64,000 nucleotides of DNA from Betaproteobacteria bacterium (lineage in GTDB: Bacteria > Pseudomonadota > Gammaproteobacteria > Burkholderiales > SG8-39): contig JACPYS010000004.1 of the NCBI GenBank assembly GCA_016195915.1, positions 105,052 to 169,051 on the forward strand, written 5' to 3'. Each line of letters opens with the position of its first letter. The stretch's first letter is position 1. The translations under genes were made by a program, and so were the position numbers. Below, piece after piece: positions 8,876 through 19,151 of this stretch. The notes under the pieces are model-generated. The model did no database searches. It was not told where the DNA came from and saw only the letters and a program-made list of their open reading frames with translations.

Positions 8876-9097
8876 TCAATGCGGGGCCGAACTGAGGTCC
8901 AGCCTTCGCTCCATCCGCTCCATTCGCTTTTCGAGTGTGTCGAGTCTCGAATTGAAGATGGCTGTGAGGTTGGCGACTTGGCTTTCTACGGCGCTCAGTC
9001 GCAACTTGATGTTGCCGACGTCGTCGGCCATTACGTCGATTTTCCCGCGTATGGCGCGCAGATGTTCGAGGATCAGATTTTCGGTGTTGTCGGTCAT
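8876..9097 (-). CDS. Small coiled-coil hypothetical protein
   Basis: A 73-residue protein beginning MTDNTENLILEHLRAIRGKI and continuing with heptad-like helices (NIKLRLSAVESQVANLTAIF, then RLDTLEKRMERMERRLDL). No cysteines, signal peptide or membrane segment are present. Similar short helical proteins with the NLILEHLRAIR opening are widespread in proteobacteria and have no assigned function. The ATG at 9097 is chosen because the coiled-coil homology starts there, although the frame is open further upstream. It lies downstream of phaC on the same strand, with a 46-base gap. Confidence 0.65.
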   Translation of the reverse strand: MTDNTENLILEHLRAIRGKIDVMADDVGNIKLRLSAVESQVANLTAIFNSRLDTLEKRMERMERRLDLSSAPH

Positions 9098-9143
9098 GGG
9101 TCTAGGTTTCGATGGCGCCATTGTAAGGCTTACCCGTTCAGCC

Positions 9144-10961
9144 CTAAGCCGAGGCAGGCTGCTTTGCGGCAAGCCGCAGCGACGCGTAACTCCCGGGCGC
9201 ATCCTCAAGCACCTTGAGCTGGCCGTCGCCCGGCGTGCGCGCGGGAACTTTGTCGTTCCCGTTCTGCTTCTCCATCCATTGTTGCCAGTCTTCCCACCAT
9301 GAGCCCGGTTTCTGAGTCGCCGTCTCAAACCACTCCTCCGCGCTCGCCGGAAACGCGTCATTGGTCCAGTACTGGTACTTCTTCGCCGCCGGCGGGTTGA
9401 CGATGCCGGCGATGTGGCCGGAGCCGCCGAGCACGAAGCGCACGCTTCCGCTCAGACAACGCGCCCCCTTGTAGGTGGTCTTCCATGGAGCGATGTGGTC
9501 CTCCGCGGTCGAAATGAAGTAGGCCGGCACTTTCACCTTCGACAGGTCGATCGGCACCCCCGCAAGCGAAATGCCGCCCGGAACGCCAAGCAGGTTCTTC
9601 ATGTACATGTTGCGCAGGTAGAAGCTGTGCATCTTCGCCGGCATGCGTGTCGAGTCGGAGTTCCAGTACAGCAGGTCGAACGGAAACGGGTCCTTGCCGA
9701 GCAGGTAGTTGTTGATCACGAACGACCACACCAGGTCGTTGGCGCGCAGCAAGTTGAAGGTCGAGGCCATCTCCGAGCCTTCGAGGAAACCGCGTTCGTT
9801 CATCTTGCGCTCGAGGCTCTGCACCTGGCCCTCGTCGATGAACACGCCGAGCTCGCCCGGTTGCGAAAAATCGAGCAGGCTGACGAAGAAGGTCGCGCAG
9901 CCGATGCGCTCCGGGTGTTTTCCCTCCTCCTGCGTGGCAGCAAGATAGGCGAGCGTGCTGCCGAGCAGCGTCCCGCCGAGACAATAGCCGATGACGTTGA
10001 TTTTTCGCTCGCCGGTGGCCATTTCGATGGCGTCGAGCGCCGCGAGCGAACCCTCCAGCATGTAGTCCTCGAAACCCTTTTGCGCGAGCTTCGCGTCCGG
10101 GTTCACCCAGGAGACCACGAACACCGTGTGGCCGCGGTCGACCGCCCACTTGATGAAGGAGTTCTTCTCGCGCAGGTCGAGGATGTAGTACTTGTTGATC
10201 CACGGAGGAATGATCACGAGCGGTCGGCGGTAGACCTCCGCGGTGGTCGGTGAATACTGGATAAGCTGCATCAGGTCGGTCTGATAGACCACCTTGCCGG
10301 GCGTCGTGGCGACGTTCTTGCCCATCTCGAAGGCGCGCTCGTCGGTCATGCTGATGCGCAGCTGGCCGTCGCCCTTTTCGATGTCGGCGAGCAGGTTGTT
10401 GAGCCCCTTCAGAAGGTTCTGGCCGCCGGAAGCAACCGTCTCGCGCAACACTTGCGGGTTGCTCATGGCGAAATTCGACGGCGCAAGCGCATCCACGTAT
10501 TGCCGGGTGAAGAACGCCACCTTCTTTTGCGACTCGTCGGACAAGCCGTCGACGCTTGCCACCGCATGCTGGATGTGGCGCGCGGTGATCAGGTAACCCT
10601 GCTTGATGAAATCGAACAGGAAGTGCTCGCTCCAGTCCTCGTGCTTGAAGCGCGAATCATTTGTCGCGGGCGCCGCCACCGGCTCGACCGGGTGCCCGGC
10701 CAGGCGCATCCAGCTCGTCTGCCACAGGCGCGTGTAATCGAGCGCGAGATTCATCGACATCGTGGCGAGTGCATACGGGTCGGTCAGCACGCGCGCATAC
10801 AGATCCATGAAGGCCTTGCCGATGCCGAGCTCGTCGTCGAGGGCCGCCGAATGGGGATGTTTCTGCGCGAAGTCCCCGAGCAGATTCGCCGCGCGCTGCG
10901 CAACCTCGCAGTACACGCGGGTGAGCTCGGCGGGGTCGGGAGTCTGGGTCTTTGCGTCCAT
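9144..10961 (-). CDS. phaC: Class I poly(3-hydroxyalkanoate) synthase
   Basis: PhaC polymerises 3-hydroxyacyl-CoA into polyhydroxyalkanoate at the granule surface; 605 residues, right for the single-subunit class I enzyme. The N-terminal PhaC domain is followed by the alpha/beta-hydrolase core with the modified lipase box GYCLGG (catalytic Cys near residue 326). The Asp is in STAEDHIAPW and the His in LGGSGHIAGIVNP. Conserved PhaC segments such as VIIPPWINKYYILDL and FVVSWVNPD are intact. No phaA, phaB or phasin gene is adjacent, but the liu operon next door produces acetoacetate and acetyl-CoA. A perfect inverted repeat sits in the 5' leader. Confidence 0.95.
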   Translation of the reverse strand: MDAKTQTPDPAELTRVYCEVAQRAANLLGDFAQKHPHSAALDDELGIGKAFMDLYARVLTDPYALATMSMNLALDYTRLWQTSWMRLAGHPVEPVAAPATNDSRFKHEDWSEHFLFDFIKQGYLITARHIQHAVASVDGLSDESQKKVAFFTRQYVDALAPSNFAMSNPQVLRETVASGGQNLLKGLNNLLADIEKGDGQLRISMTDERAFEMGKNVATTPGKVVYQTDLMQLIQYSPTTAEVYRRPLVIIPPWINKYYILDLREKNSFIKWAVDRGHTVFVVSWVNPDAKLAQKGFEDYMLEGSLAALDAIEMATGERKINVIGYCLGGTLLGSTLAYLAATQEEGKHPERIGCATFFVSLLDFSQPGELGVFIDEGQVQSLERKMNERGFLEGSEMASTFNLLRANDLVWSFVINNYLLGKDPFPFDLLYWNSDSTRMPAKMHSFYLRNMYMKNLLGVPGGISLAGVPIDLSKVKVPAYFISTAEDHIAPWKTTYKGARCLSGSVRFVLGGSGHIAGIVNPPAAKKYQYWTNDAFPASAEEWFETATQKPGSWWEDWQQWMEKQNGNDKVPARTPGDGQLKVLEDAPGSYASLRLAAKQPASA

Positions 10962-10978
10962 GGATGATTTCCGGTTCA

Positions 10979-10998
10979 GGCCGGCATGGTTGCCGGCC
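10979..10998. repeat. Perfect 8-4-8 inverted repeat in the phaC leader
   Basis: GGCCGGCA, loop TGGT, TGCCGGCC, located 18 bases upstream of the phaC start. It could be a 5'-leader hairpin or a repressor site. There is no T-run, so it does not look like a terminator. Confidence 0.5.
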
Positions 10999-11123
10999 GC
11001 ACCGCAGCATAACGGATGATGCCGTCCGCGCCAACGTCGCGCTCAGTGCCAGCGACGGGCGTGCTGCTGAACGGATACTCAGGGGCGTTTTCAACCGGCA
11101 TGGGAATGCTCCGGGGGATGGGC

Positions 11124-11129
11124 TAGAAT
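11124..11129 (+). promoter_or_regulatory. Possible -10 hexamer (TAGAAT) for the MerR regulator gene
   Basis: TAGAAT lies 57 bases before the regulator's ATG. No clear -35 is seen at the right distance, so confidence is low. Confidence 0.3.
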
Positions 11130-11186
11130 CCGACGCGTGGCGGATTCTCCTCGTCCCGCCCTCCTGCGGCAACCGGAACGGGCGAA

Positions 11187-11651
11187 ATGCCCACGAACAT
11201 GCATCCGACCAAACCCGATGGCGGCGAACCGGGCGAGCGCGCCGAATCCTCCATCAGCGAACTTTCGCGCGAGTTCGACGTCACCCCGCGCGCAATCCGC
11301 TTCTACGAGGACCAGGGGTTGCTCGCGCCGCGGCGTGACGGGCAGCGGCGCATCTACACCGCGCGCGACCGCACCCGCCTCAAGCTGACGCTGCGCGGCA
11401 AGCGCCTGGGCCTGACGCTCGGCGAGATCCGCGAGCTGATCGACATGTACGAAACCGGGCGTGACGAACGCCCGCAGCTCGAGCGCTTCCTCGCGATTCT
11501 CGCGCAACACCGCGACGCCCTCGAGCAACAGCGCGAGGACATCGAGGCGCAGCTCTCGGAGATCAACGTGTTCGAAAAGCGCTGCCGGCAGCGGCTGAGC
11601 GAGCAGGTCCGGCAGCAACAGCGTCCCGTACCGCGTCGGGCCCGGGCGTGA
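11187..11651 (+). CDS. liuR: MerR-family transcriptional regulator, LiuR-like
   Basis: A 154-residue regulator with an N-terminal MerR winged helix (SISELSREFDVTPRAIRFYE, then DQGLLAPRRDGQRRIYTARD) and a long dimerisation helix (about residues 90-140). The C-terminal tail is short and lacks the metal-binding cysteines of MerR/CueR. MerR proteins of this type (LiuR) control leucine and branched-chain acyl-CoA catabolism in proteobacteria. It is immediately upstream of, and co-directional with, liuA, and a palindromic operator lies in the 47-base gap. ATG at 11187 is used; an in-frame ATG at 11199 is an alternative. Confidence 0.87.
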   Translation: MPTNMHPTKPDGGEPGERAESSISELSREFDVTPRAIRFYEDQGLLAPRRDGQRRIYTARDRTRLKLTLRGKRLGLTLGEIRELIDMYETGRDERPQLERFLAILAQHRDALEQQREDIEAQLSEINVFEKRCRQRLSEQVRQQQRPVPRRARA

Positions 11652-11680
11652 TTGACGTTTACGTAAACGTAAATTAGAGT
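11652..11680 (+). promoter_or_regulatory. liuA promoter with embedded MerR-type palindromic operator
   Basis: A -35-like TTGACG (11652-11657) and -10-like TAGAGT (11675-11680) are separated by 17 bases. A perfect 16-base palindrome, ACGTTTACGTAAACGT (11655-11670), starts inside the -35 and fills most of the spacer. This placement is typical of MerR-family control, and the A/T-rich ACGTTTACGT-type sequence resembles LiuR sites as I recall them. It should respond to the adjacent regulator. Confidence 0.8.
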
Positions 11681-11698
11681 TCCCGGCGGAGGGTTTCC

Positions 11699-12862
11699 AT
11701 GGAACTGCCATTCCTGCGGTTTTCGCACGGCGAAACGATCGACATGCTGCGCCAGACGGTGCGCGATTTCGCCGCCGCCGAAATCGCGCCGCGCGCCGCC
11801 GAGATCGACCGCTCGAACCAGTTCCCCGTGGACCTGTGGAAGAAGTTCGGCGCTCTGGGACTGCTCGGTATCACTGCGGAGGAGGCCTACGGCGGCACGC
11901 AGATGGGTTACGTTGCACACATCGTGGCGATGGAGGAGATCAGCCGCGCGTCGGCTTCCGTCGGCCTGTCGTATGGCGCGCATTCCAACTTGTGCGTCAA
12001 CCAGATCCGCCGCAACGGGAGCGAGGCGCAGAAACAACAATACCTGCCGATGCTGATTTCCGGTGAGTACGTGGGCGCCCTCGCCATGTCCGAGCCTGGC
12101 GCAGGTTCGGACGTGGTCGGCATGCGCGCGCGCGCCGAATTACGCGGCGACCGGTACCTCCTGAACGGCAACAAGATGTGGATCACCAACGGACCCGACG
12201 CCGATGTGCTGGTGGTCTACGCGAAAACCGATGCCAATGCAGGCCCGCGCGGAATCACTGCGTTTCTCATCCAGAAGGGAATGAAGGGCTTCTCCACCGC
12301 GCAAAAACTCGACAAGCTCGGCATGCGCGGCTCGAACACCTGCGAGCTGGTGTTCCGCGATTGCGAGGTGCCCGCGGGCAACGTGCTGGGCGGCGAGGGG
12401 CGCGGCGTCAACGTGCTGATGAGCGGGCTCGACTACGAGCGCGCAGTGCTCGCCGGCGGACCGCTGGGTATCATGGCTGCGTGCCTCGACGTAGTGGTGC
12501 CCTACGTGCATGAGCGCAAGCAGTTCGGCCAGCCGATCGGCGAGTTCCAGTTGATGCAGGGAAAGCTCGCCGACATGTACACCACGTTCTCGGCGACCCG
12601 GGCCTACGTATATGCCGTCGGCCAGGCGCTCGACCGGGGCGAAACGACGCGCAAGGACGCAGCGGGCGCGATCCTGTATGCAGCAGAGAAGGCCACGTGG
12701 ATGGCGGGCGAGGCGATCCAGGCGCTGGGCGGCATGGGCTACATCAATGAAACGCCCACCGGCCGGCTGTGGCGCGACGCCAAACTCTACGAAATCGGCG
12801 CCGGCACCTCGGAGATCCGGCGCTGGCTGATCGGCCGCGAGCTGTTTGCCGAAACGACTTGA
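11699..12862 (+). CDS. liuA: Isovaleryl-CoA dehydrogenase
   Basis: FAD-dependent oxidation of isovaleryl-CoA to 3-methylcrotonyl-CoA, the first committed step of leucine breakdown; 387 residues. The IVD-specific catalytic glutamate is in [15 protein letters not shown]. At the position where short-chain enzymes have their glutamate, this protein has glycine ([18 protein letters not shown]), as in true IVDs. The flavin-contact region reads [20 protein letters not shown] ribosome-binding site precedes the ATG. It is the first structural gene after the regulator and its promoter. Confidence 0.94.
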   Translation: MELPFLRFSHGETIDMLRQTVRDFAAAEIAPRAAEIDRSNQFPVDLWKKFGALGLLGITAEEAYGGTQMGYVAHIVAMEEISRASASVGLSYGAHSNLCVNQIRRNGSEAQKQQYLPMLISGEYVGALAMSEPGAGSDVVGMRARAELRGDRYLLNGNKMWITNGPDADVLVVYAKTDANAGPRGITAFLIQKGMKGFSTAQKLDKLGMRGSNTCELVFRDCEVPAGNVLGGEGRGVNVLMSGLDYERAVLAGGPLGIMAACLDVVVPYVHERKQFGQPIGEFQLMQGKLADMYTTFSATRAYVYAVGQALDRGETTRKDAAGAILYAAEKATWMAGEAIQALGGMGYINETPTGRLWRDAKLYEIGAGTSEIRRWLIGRELFAETT

Positions 12863-12891
12863 TCGAAACGAACTGAGACCAGGAGACCGAC

Positions 12892-14076
12892 ATGCTGAAC
12901 GATCCGATCGTCATCGTTGCCGCCGCCCGCACCCCGATGGGCGGCTTCCAGGGAGAGCTCAAGGGATTCGCGGCGCCAGAGTTGGGCGCGGCCGCGATCC
13001 GCGCGGCGATCGAACGCGCAAGGATCAGCCCCGAGGACGTGCAGGAAGTCATCATGGGCTGCGTGCTGCCTGCGGGCCAGGGCCAGGCGCCTGCGCGGCA
13101 GGCTTCCCTCGGCGCCGGGCTGCCGCTGGCGGCGGGCTGCACCACCATCAACAAGATGTGCGGCTCCGGAATGAAATCTGCAATGTTCGCCCACGACCTG
13201 CTGGCTGCGGGAAACAACGAGGTGATCGTCGCCGGCGGCATGGAATCGATGACCAACGCGCCCTACCTGATGCCCAAGGCGCGCGGCGGCTACCGCATGG
13301 GCCACCAGCAGGTGCTCGATCACATGTTCTACGACGGGCTCGAGGACGCCTATGACACGGGCCGCCTGATGGGAAGCTTCGCCGAGGAATGCGCCGACAA
13401 GTACCAGTTCACGCGTGTGGCGCAGGACCAGTTCGCGATCGCTTCGCTCGAGCGCGCGCAGAAAGCCAACAAGGATGGTTCCTTCGCTTGGGAGATCACC
13501 CCGCTCGCGATCAAGCAGGGCAAGGAGCAGAAGTTCGTCGAGATGGACGAGCAACCGTTCAAGGCGAACTTCGACAAGATCCCGACGCTCAAGCCGGCTT
13601 TCCGCAAGGACGGCACGGTAACGGCGGCCAATTCATCTTCCATCTCGGACGGTGCGGCGGCGCTGGTGATGATGCGCCGCTCGAGCGCCGACAAACGCGG
13701 CCTTGCGCCGCTCGCGGTCGTGGTCGGGCACTCGACCCACGCGCAGGAACCCGGCTGGTTCACTACCGCGCCGGTTGGCGCAATCAGGAAATTGTTCGAA
13801 AAGACCGGCTGGAACGCAAAGGACGTCGATCTGTACGAAATCAACGAGGCCTTCGCCGTGGTAGCGATGGCAGCGATGAAGGAGCACGGCCTGCCGCACG
13901 AGAAGGTAAACGTGCACGGCGGCGCCTGCGCGCTCGGACATCCGATCGGCGCGTCCGGCGCCCGCATCCTGGTCACGCTGATCGGTGCACTGCGCAGACG
14001 CGGCGGCAAGCGCGGTGTGGCGTCGCTTTGCATCGGCGGCGGCGAAGCCACGGCGATGGCGATCGAGCTGGCGTGA
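12892..14076 (+). CDS. Acetyl-CoA C-acetyltransferase / thiolase
   Basis: A 394-residue thiolase. The nucleophilic Cys is in INKMCGSGMKS, the catalytic His in ACALGHPIGASGARI, and the second Cys in SLCIGGGEATAMAIEL. It may cleave acetoacetyl-CoA produced downstream of leucine degradation, or condense acetyl-CoA toward PHB given the nearby phaC. The exact chain-length preference is not clear. It follows liuA with a 29-base gap and a GGAGA ribosome-binding site, and its stop overlaps the GTG of the thioesterase gene. Confidence 0.92.
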   Translation: MLNDPIVIVAAARTPMGGFQGELKGFAAPELGAAAIRAAIERARISPEDVQEVIMGCVLPAGQGQAPARQASLGAGLPLAAGCTTINKMCGSGMKSAMFAHDLLAAGNNEVIVAGGMESMTNAPYLMPKARGGYRMGHQQVLDHMFYDGLEDAYDTGRLMGSFAEECADKYQFTRVAQDQFAIASLERAQKANKDGSFAWEITPLAIKQGKEQKFVEMDEQPFKANFDKIPTLKPAFRKDGTVTAANSSSISDGAAALVMMRRSSADKRGLAPLAVVVGHSTHAQEPGWFTTAPVGAIRKLFEKTGWNAKDVDLYEINEAFAVVAMAAMKEHGLPHEKVNVHGGACALGHPIGASGARILVTLIGALRRRGGKRGVASLCIGGGEATAMAIELA

Positions 14077-14495
14077 AAGCCGCTGGCTCTCGCGCCAGCA
14101 AGCGCGCGCTGCAACGGCTGCTCGACGGCGAGCGCTTCCTCCGCCCGTGGAAGTTCCGCGTCGTATCGGTCGGTGACGGGCTCTGCACCCTCGAATTGCC
14201 GCACCGGCCCGCGCTCGAGCGCCCGGGAGGGATCATCAACGGACCGGCATTGATGGCGGCGGCCGATTGCGCGATGTGGCTTGCCATCAAGTCGCGCATC
14301 GGCATGGGCCACGACGCGCTCACTTCGGACCTCAACACCGCGTTCCTCGCTCCGGCGAAGGCGCATTCCGTGCTGTGCACCGCACGCATCGTGCGCGAAG
14401 GGCGCCGGCGCATCTATGGAGTGGCCGAGTGCCACGACGAGCGCGGCAAAATCTTCACGCATCACACCATCACGTATTCCAGGCTCGAAGCATGA
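14073..14495 (+). CDS. Hotdog-fold thioesterase (PaaI-like)
   Basis: A 140-residue protein with the hotdog pattern: LPHRPALERPGGIINGPALM, then AADCAMWLAIKSRIG, then LTSDLNTAFLAPAKAHSVLC. PaaI-type thioesterases hydrolyse stalled acyl-CoAs to recover CoA. The GTG start overlaps the thiolase stop (GTGA), and its own TGA overlaps the ATG of the next gene (ATGA), so it is translationally coupled on both sides. The substrate is inferred only loosely from the operon. Confidence 0.8.
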   Translation: MKAAGSRASKRALQRLLDGERFLRPWKFRVVSVGDGLCTLELPHRPALERPGGIINGPALMAAADCAMWLAIKSRIGMGHDALTSDLNTAFLAPAKAHSVLCTARIVREGRRRIYGVAECHDERGKIFTHHTITYSRLEA

Positions 14496-15628
14496 TTCTT
14501 TCTGCGCAGCACGAGATGATCCGCGACACGGTGCGCAAATTCGCGCGCGAGGAACTCGCGCCGCACGCGGCGCGTTGGGACCGCGAAAGCCATTTCCCGC
14601 GGGAAGCCTTGCAGGGCCTCGCGCGGATGGGCCTCTGCGGGGTTGCGGTACCCGAGGAATGGGATGGCGCGGGCATGGATTCTACGGCCCTTGCGCTGGC
14701 GATCGAGGAAATCGCGGCGGGAGACGGCGCAACCTCCACCATCGTGCAGGTCAACAACCTCGTCGCCGGGATCGTCAACGGCTACGGCTCTGCGGCACAG
14801 AAAGAGACGTTTCTCCGGCCGCTATCGCGAGGTGAGATGCTCGGCGCGTTCTGCCTTACCGAGCCGCACACCGGTTCCGATGCCGGCGCGATCACCACCC
14901 GCGCCGAGCGCATCGGCGGCGAGTACCTGCTCAATGGCGTGAAGCAGTTCATCACCTCGGGCAGGAACGCCGACGTGGCGGTGGTATTCGCGGTAAGCAA
15001 CCGAACCGCCGGCAAGAAGGGTATCAGCGCCTTTCTCGTGCCGACCGGAAATTCCGGTTACAAGGTGGCGCGCATCGAGGAAAAGACCGGCCAGCACGCC
15101 TCCGACACGGCGCAGATCGTGCTAGAGGGTTGCCGCATCCCGGCGGACTACCTGCTCGGGGAAGAAGGCCTGGGTTACCGCATCGCGCTCGCCAATCTTG
15201 AGTCCGGCCGCATCAACGTCGCCGCGCAGTCGGTCGGCATGGCGAGTTCCGCGCTCGCCGCTGCACTTGCCTACGCCAGGGAGCGCAAGAGTTTCGGAAA
15301 GACGCTGATCGAGCACCAGGCGGTCAACTTCCGCCTCGCCGACATGGCCACCGGTATCGAGGCTGCGCGCCAGCTTTATCTCCACGCCGCCGCCCTGCGC
15401 GACGCGGGCAAGCCCTGCCTCAAGGAGGCCTCGATGGCGAAACTGTTCGCCTCCGAGGTCGCGGAGAAAGTATGCTCCGACGCGATCCAGATTCACGGCG
15501 GCTATGGTTACGTGTCGGATTTCCCGGTCGAGCGCATCTGGCGCGACGTGCGCGTGACCCAGATCTACGAGGGCGCGAGCGACATTCAGCGGCTGGTCAT
15601 CGGCCGCGCCCTGAGCGAGGGTGCGTAG
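14492..15628 (+). CDS. Acyl-CoA dehydrogenase (short/branched-chain type)
   Basis: A 378-residue FAD enzyme, distinct from liuA. The start is the ATG overlapping the thioesterase stop. Signature segments are FCLTEPHTGSDAGAI and, near the C-terminus, QIHGGYGYVSDFPVERIWRD. The catalytic glutamate is in IYEGASDIQRLVIGR, the position used by short-chain and short/branched-chain enzymes. It could handle isobutyryl-CoA, 2-methylbutyryl-CoA or butyryl-CoA, extending the operon beyond leucine. Confidence 0.91.
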   Translation: MILSAQHEMIRDTVRKFAREELAPHAARWDRESHFPREALQGLARMGLCGVAVPEEWDGAGMDSTALALAIEEIAAGDGATSTIVQVNNLVAGIVNGYGSAAQKETFLRPLSRGEMLGAFCLTEPHTGSDAGAITTRAERIGGEYLLNGVKQFITSGRNADVAVVFAVSNRTAGKKGISAFLVPTGNSGYKVARIEEKTGQHASDTAQIVLEGCRIPADYLLGEEGLGYRIALANLESGRINVAAQSVGMASSALAAALAYARERKSFGKTLIEHQAVNFRLADMATGIEAARQLYLHAAALRDAGKPCLKEASMAKLFASEVAEKVCSDAIQIHGGYGYVSDFPVERIWRDVRVTQIYEGASDIQRLVIGRALSEGA

Positions 15629-15663
15629 CGCACCGTACCCGGCGACCTGACCTAGGAGTTGAT

Positions 15664-16266
15664 ATGGCGGCAGCAATCGATTTCTACTTCGACTTTTCCT
15701 CGCCTTACGGCTATCTCGCGGCGACCAAGATCGAGGCCCTGGCGGCGAAACACGGCCGTTGCGTCAACTGGCGGCCGATGCTGCTTGGTGCGGCGATGAA
15801 AGTGACCGGCGGCCTGCCTCTTCCCCAGATTCCACTCAAGGGCGACTACGCCAGGCGCGACTTCGTGCGCTCGGCCAGGTTTCACGGCGCGCCATTCCGC
15901 GTTCCGTCGAGCTTCCCGATTTCCACCGTACCTGCGGTCCGCGCGTTTTATTGGGCCCAGGCCAAAGACCCGGTCAAGTCGATATCACTCGCCAAAGCGC
16001 TGTACAAGGCGTATTTCGCTGACGACGCCGACATCTCCCGGGTTGAGGAAGTGATCCGTGTCGCCACGGACGTCGGCTTCAACTCCGAAGAAGTTGCGGC
16101 CGGCATCGGCGACCAGGCGGTCAAGGACAAGACCAAGGCCGAGGTCGACGCCGCTATCGGCAAGGGTGTATTCGGCTCGCCTTTCATCATTATCGACGGC
16201 GAGCCCTTCTGGGGCATCGATCGCTTCGACCAGATCGAGAAGTGGCTCGCCACCGGAGGCTGGTGA
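15664..16266 (+). CDS. 2-hydroxychromene-2-carboxylate isomerase-like (DsbA-family, GST kappa type)
   Basis: A 200-residue thioredoxin-fold protein of the HCCA isomerase/GST-kappa family. It opens AAAIDFYFDFSSPYGYLAAT, where the Ser after FDFS binds or activates glutathione in this family. The segment FGSPFIIIDGEPFWGIDR contains the cis-Pro loop. The classical reaction belongs to naphthalene degradation, but paralogues beside acyl-CoA genes are common and their reaction is unproven. The ATG at 15664 is preceded by a TAGGAG ribosome-binding site. It lies between the second dehydrogenase and a rhodanese gene. Confidence 0.85.
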   Translation: MAAAIDFYFDFSSPYGYLAATKIEALAAKHGRCVNWRPMLLGAAMKVTGGLPLPQIPLKGDYARRDFVRSARFHGAPFRVPSSFPISTVPAVRAFYWAQAKDPVKSISLAKALYKAYFADDADISRVEEVIRVATDVGFNSEEVAAGIGDQAVKDKTKAEVDAAIGKGVFGSPFIIIDGEPFWGIDRFDQIEKWLATGGW

Positions 16267-16267
16267 T

Positions 16268-16684
16268 ATGGCGCTCACGAAAGGATACAAGGCGCTCATC
16301 GCCGAGGCCGAGGCAAAGACGCGCGGCATTACGGCCGAGGCCGCGCAGGCGCGGCTGGGCGATCCGGACACCGTGTTCGTGGACATCCGCGATGTGCGCG
16401 AGCTCGAACGCGACGGGATGATCCCGGGCGCCTTCCACGGCCCGAGAGGCATGCTCGAATTCTGGGTCGATCCGGAAAGCCCCTATTTCAAGCCGGTGTT
16501 CGCGCAAGGCAAATCGTTCATCCTCTACTGCGCGGCCGACTGGCGCGCGGTGCTCGCCGCGGCGACACTCACCGAAATGGGGATGAATAATCTGTTCCAC
16601 CTCGAAGGCGGCTTCAGCGCCTGGAAGAAGGCCGGCCGCCCCTGTGCGGAGAAACCGGCGCACCGCGCCGCGCATGACAAGTAG
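16268..16684 (+). CDS. Rhodanese-domain protein
   Basis: A single rhodanese domain, 138 residues, without a signal peptide. The domain runs from VFVDIRDVRELERDGMIPGA to the substrate loop FILYCAADWRAVLA, with the catalytic Cys at about residue 88. Rhodaneses carry sulfane sulfur as cysteine persulfide. The role in a leucine operon is unclear, though similar genes are often found in acyl-CoA operons next to HCCA isomerase-like proteins. It starts 1 base after the preceding stop, and its stop abuts the liuB ATG, so coupling is tight. Confidence 0.86.
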   Translation: MALTKGYKALIAEAEAKTRGITAEAAQARLGDPDTVFVDIRDVRELERDGMIPGAFHGPRGMLEFWVDPESPYFKPVFAQGKSFILYCAADWRAVLAAATLTEMGMNNLFHLEGGFSAWKKAGRPCAEKPAHRAAHDK

Positions 16685-18292
<1,608 letters not shown>

Positions 18293-18303
18293 AGAGAGGA
18301 TGT

Positions 18304-19146
18304 ATGTCCAAGAACATTGAGATCACGATCCGCAACCAGATCGCCCTGGTCGCACTCAACCGCCCTGAAATCCGCAACGCGTTCGACGATACGCTGATCG
18401 CGGAGCTCACCAAGACATTCAGGCGCCTCGATGCGGACAAGTCGGTACGAGCGGTGATCCTGATGGGCAACGGGCCAGCCTTTTGCGCCGGCGCCGACCT
18501 CAACTGGATGAAGCGCATGGCAGCGTATAACGAGGAGCAGAACCTCGAGGACGCGCGTGCGCTGGCTGCGATGCTGCGCACACTCGACCGGCTTGGTAAG
18601 CCGACGATCGCCCGCGTGCACGGCCCGGCTTTCGCGGGCGGCGTGGGTCTGGTCGCTGCCTGCGACATTGCTTACGGAAGCACCGAAGCGGAGTTCTGCC
18701 TGACCGAGGTGAAACTCGGGCTCACGCCCGCCACCATCAGCCCGTACGTGGTGCGCGCGATGGGCGAGCGCGCCGCGCGCCGCTACTTTCTTTCGGGCGA
18801 GCGTTTCAGCGCCGCGGAGGCCTACCGGCTCGGGTTGCTCACGGAGCTGGCGCAGCCGGGCGAACTGGACAACGCGATCAACGAACTGCTGGGACACATC
18901 GTCACGGGCGGCAGCGCGGCGCAGGCCGAAATCAAGGACCTGATTCGCGCGGTGTCACGCGGACCGGTGAGCGACGCAATGATCGAGGATACCGCGCGGC
19001 GCATTGCCAGGGTACGCGTGTCGACGGAGGGCCGCGAGGGAATTGCCTCTTTCCTTGAAAAACGCAAACCGGCGTGGGCCGCTCGGCCGGAAGCGAGCGC
19101 CGACCCGGCAGCGAAGCTCGCCAGGAAGAACTCGAAGAAGAAGTAG
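18304..19146 (+). CDS. liuC: Methylglutaconyl-CoA hydratase (enoyl-CoA hydratase family)
   Basis: Hydrates 3-methylglutaconyl-CoA to HMG-CoA; 280 residues. Crotonase oxyanion-hole segments are PAFCAGADLNWMKRM and HGPAFAGGVGLVAACDIAYG. The catalytic-loop glutamate is in EFCLTEVKLGLTPATISPYV, which matches the LiuC group. The position between liuB and liuD supports this specific assignment over a generic hydratase. The C-terminus is a long basic tail (KLARKNSKKK), which is unusual. The ribosome-binding site is GAGAGG. Confidence 0.9.
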   Translation: MSKNIEITIRNQIALVALNRPEIRNAFDDTLIAELTKTFRRLDADKSVRAVILMGNGPAFCAGADLNWMKRMAAYNEEQNLEDARALAAMLRTLDRLGKPTIARVHGPAFAGGVGLVAACDIAYGSTEAEFCLTEVKLGLTPATISPYVVRAMGERAARRYFLSGERFSAAEAYRLGLLTELAQPGELDNAINELLGHIVTGGSAAQAEIKDLIRAVSRGPVSDAMIEDTARRIARVRVSTEGREGIASFLEKRKPAWAARPEASADPAAKLARKNSKKK

Positions 19147-19151
19147 AACGA

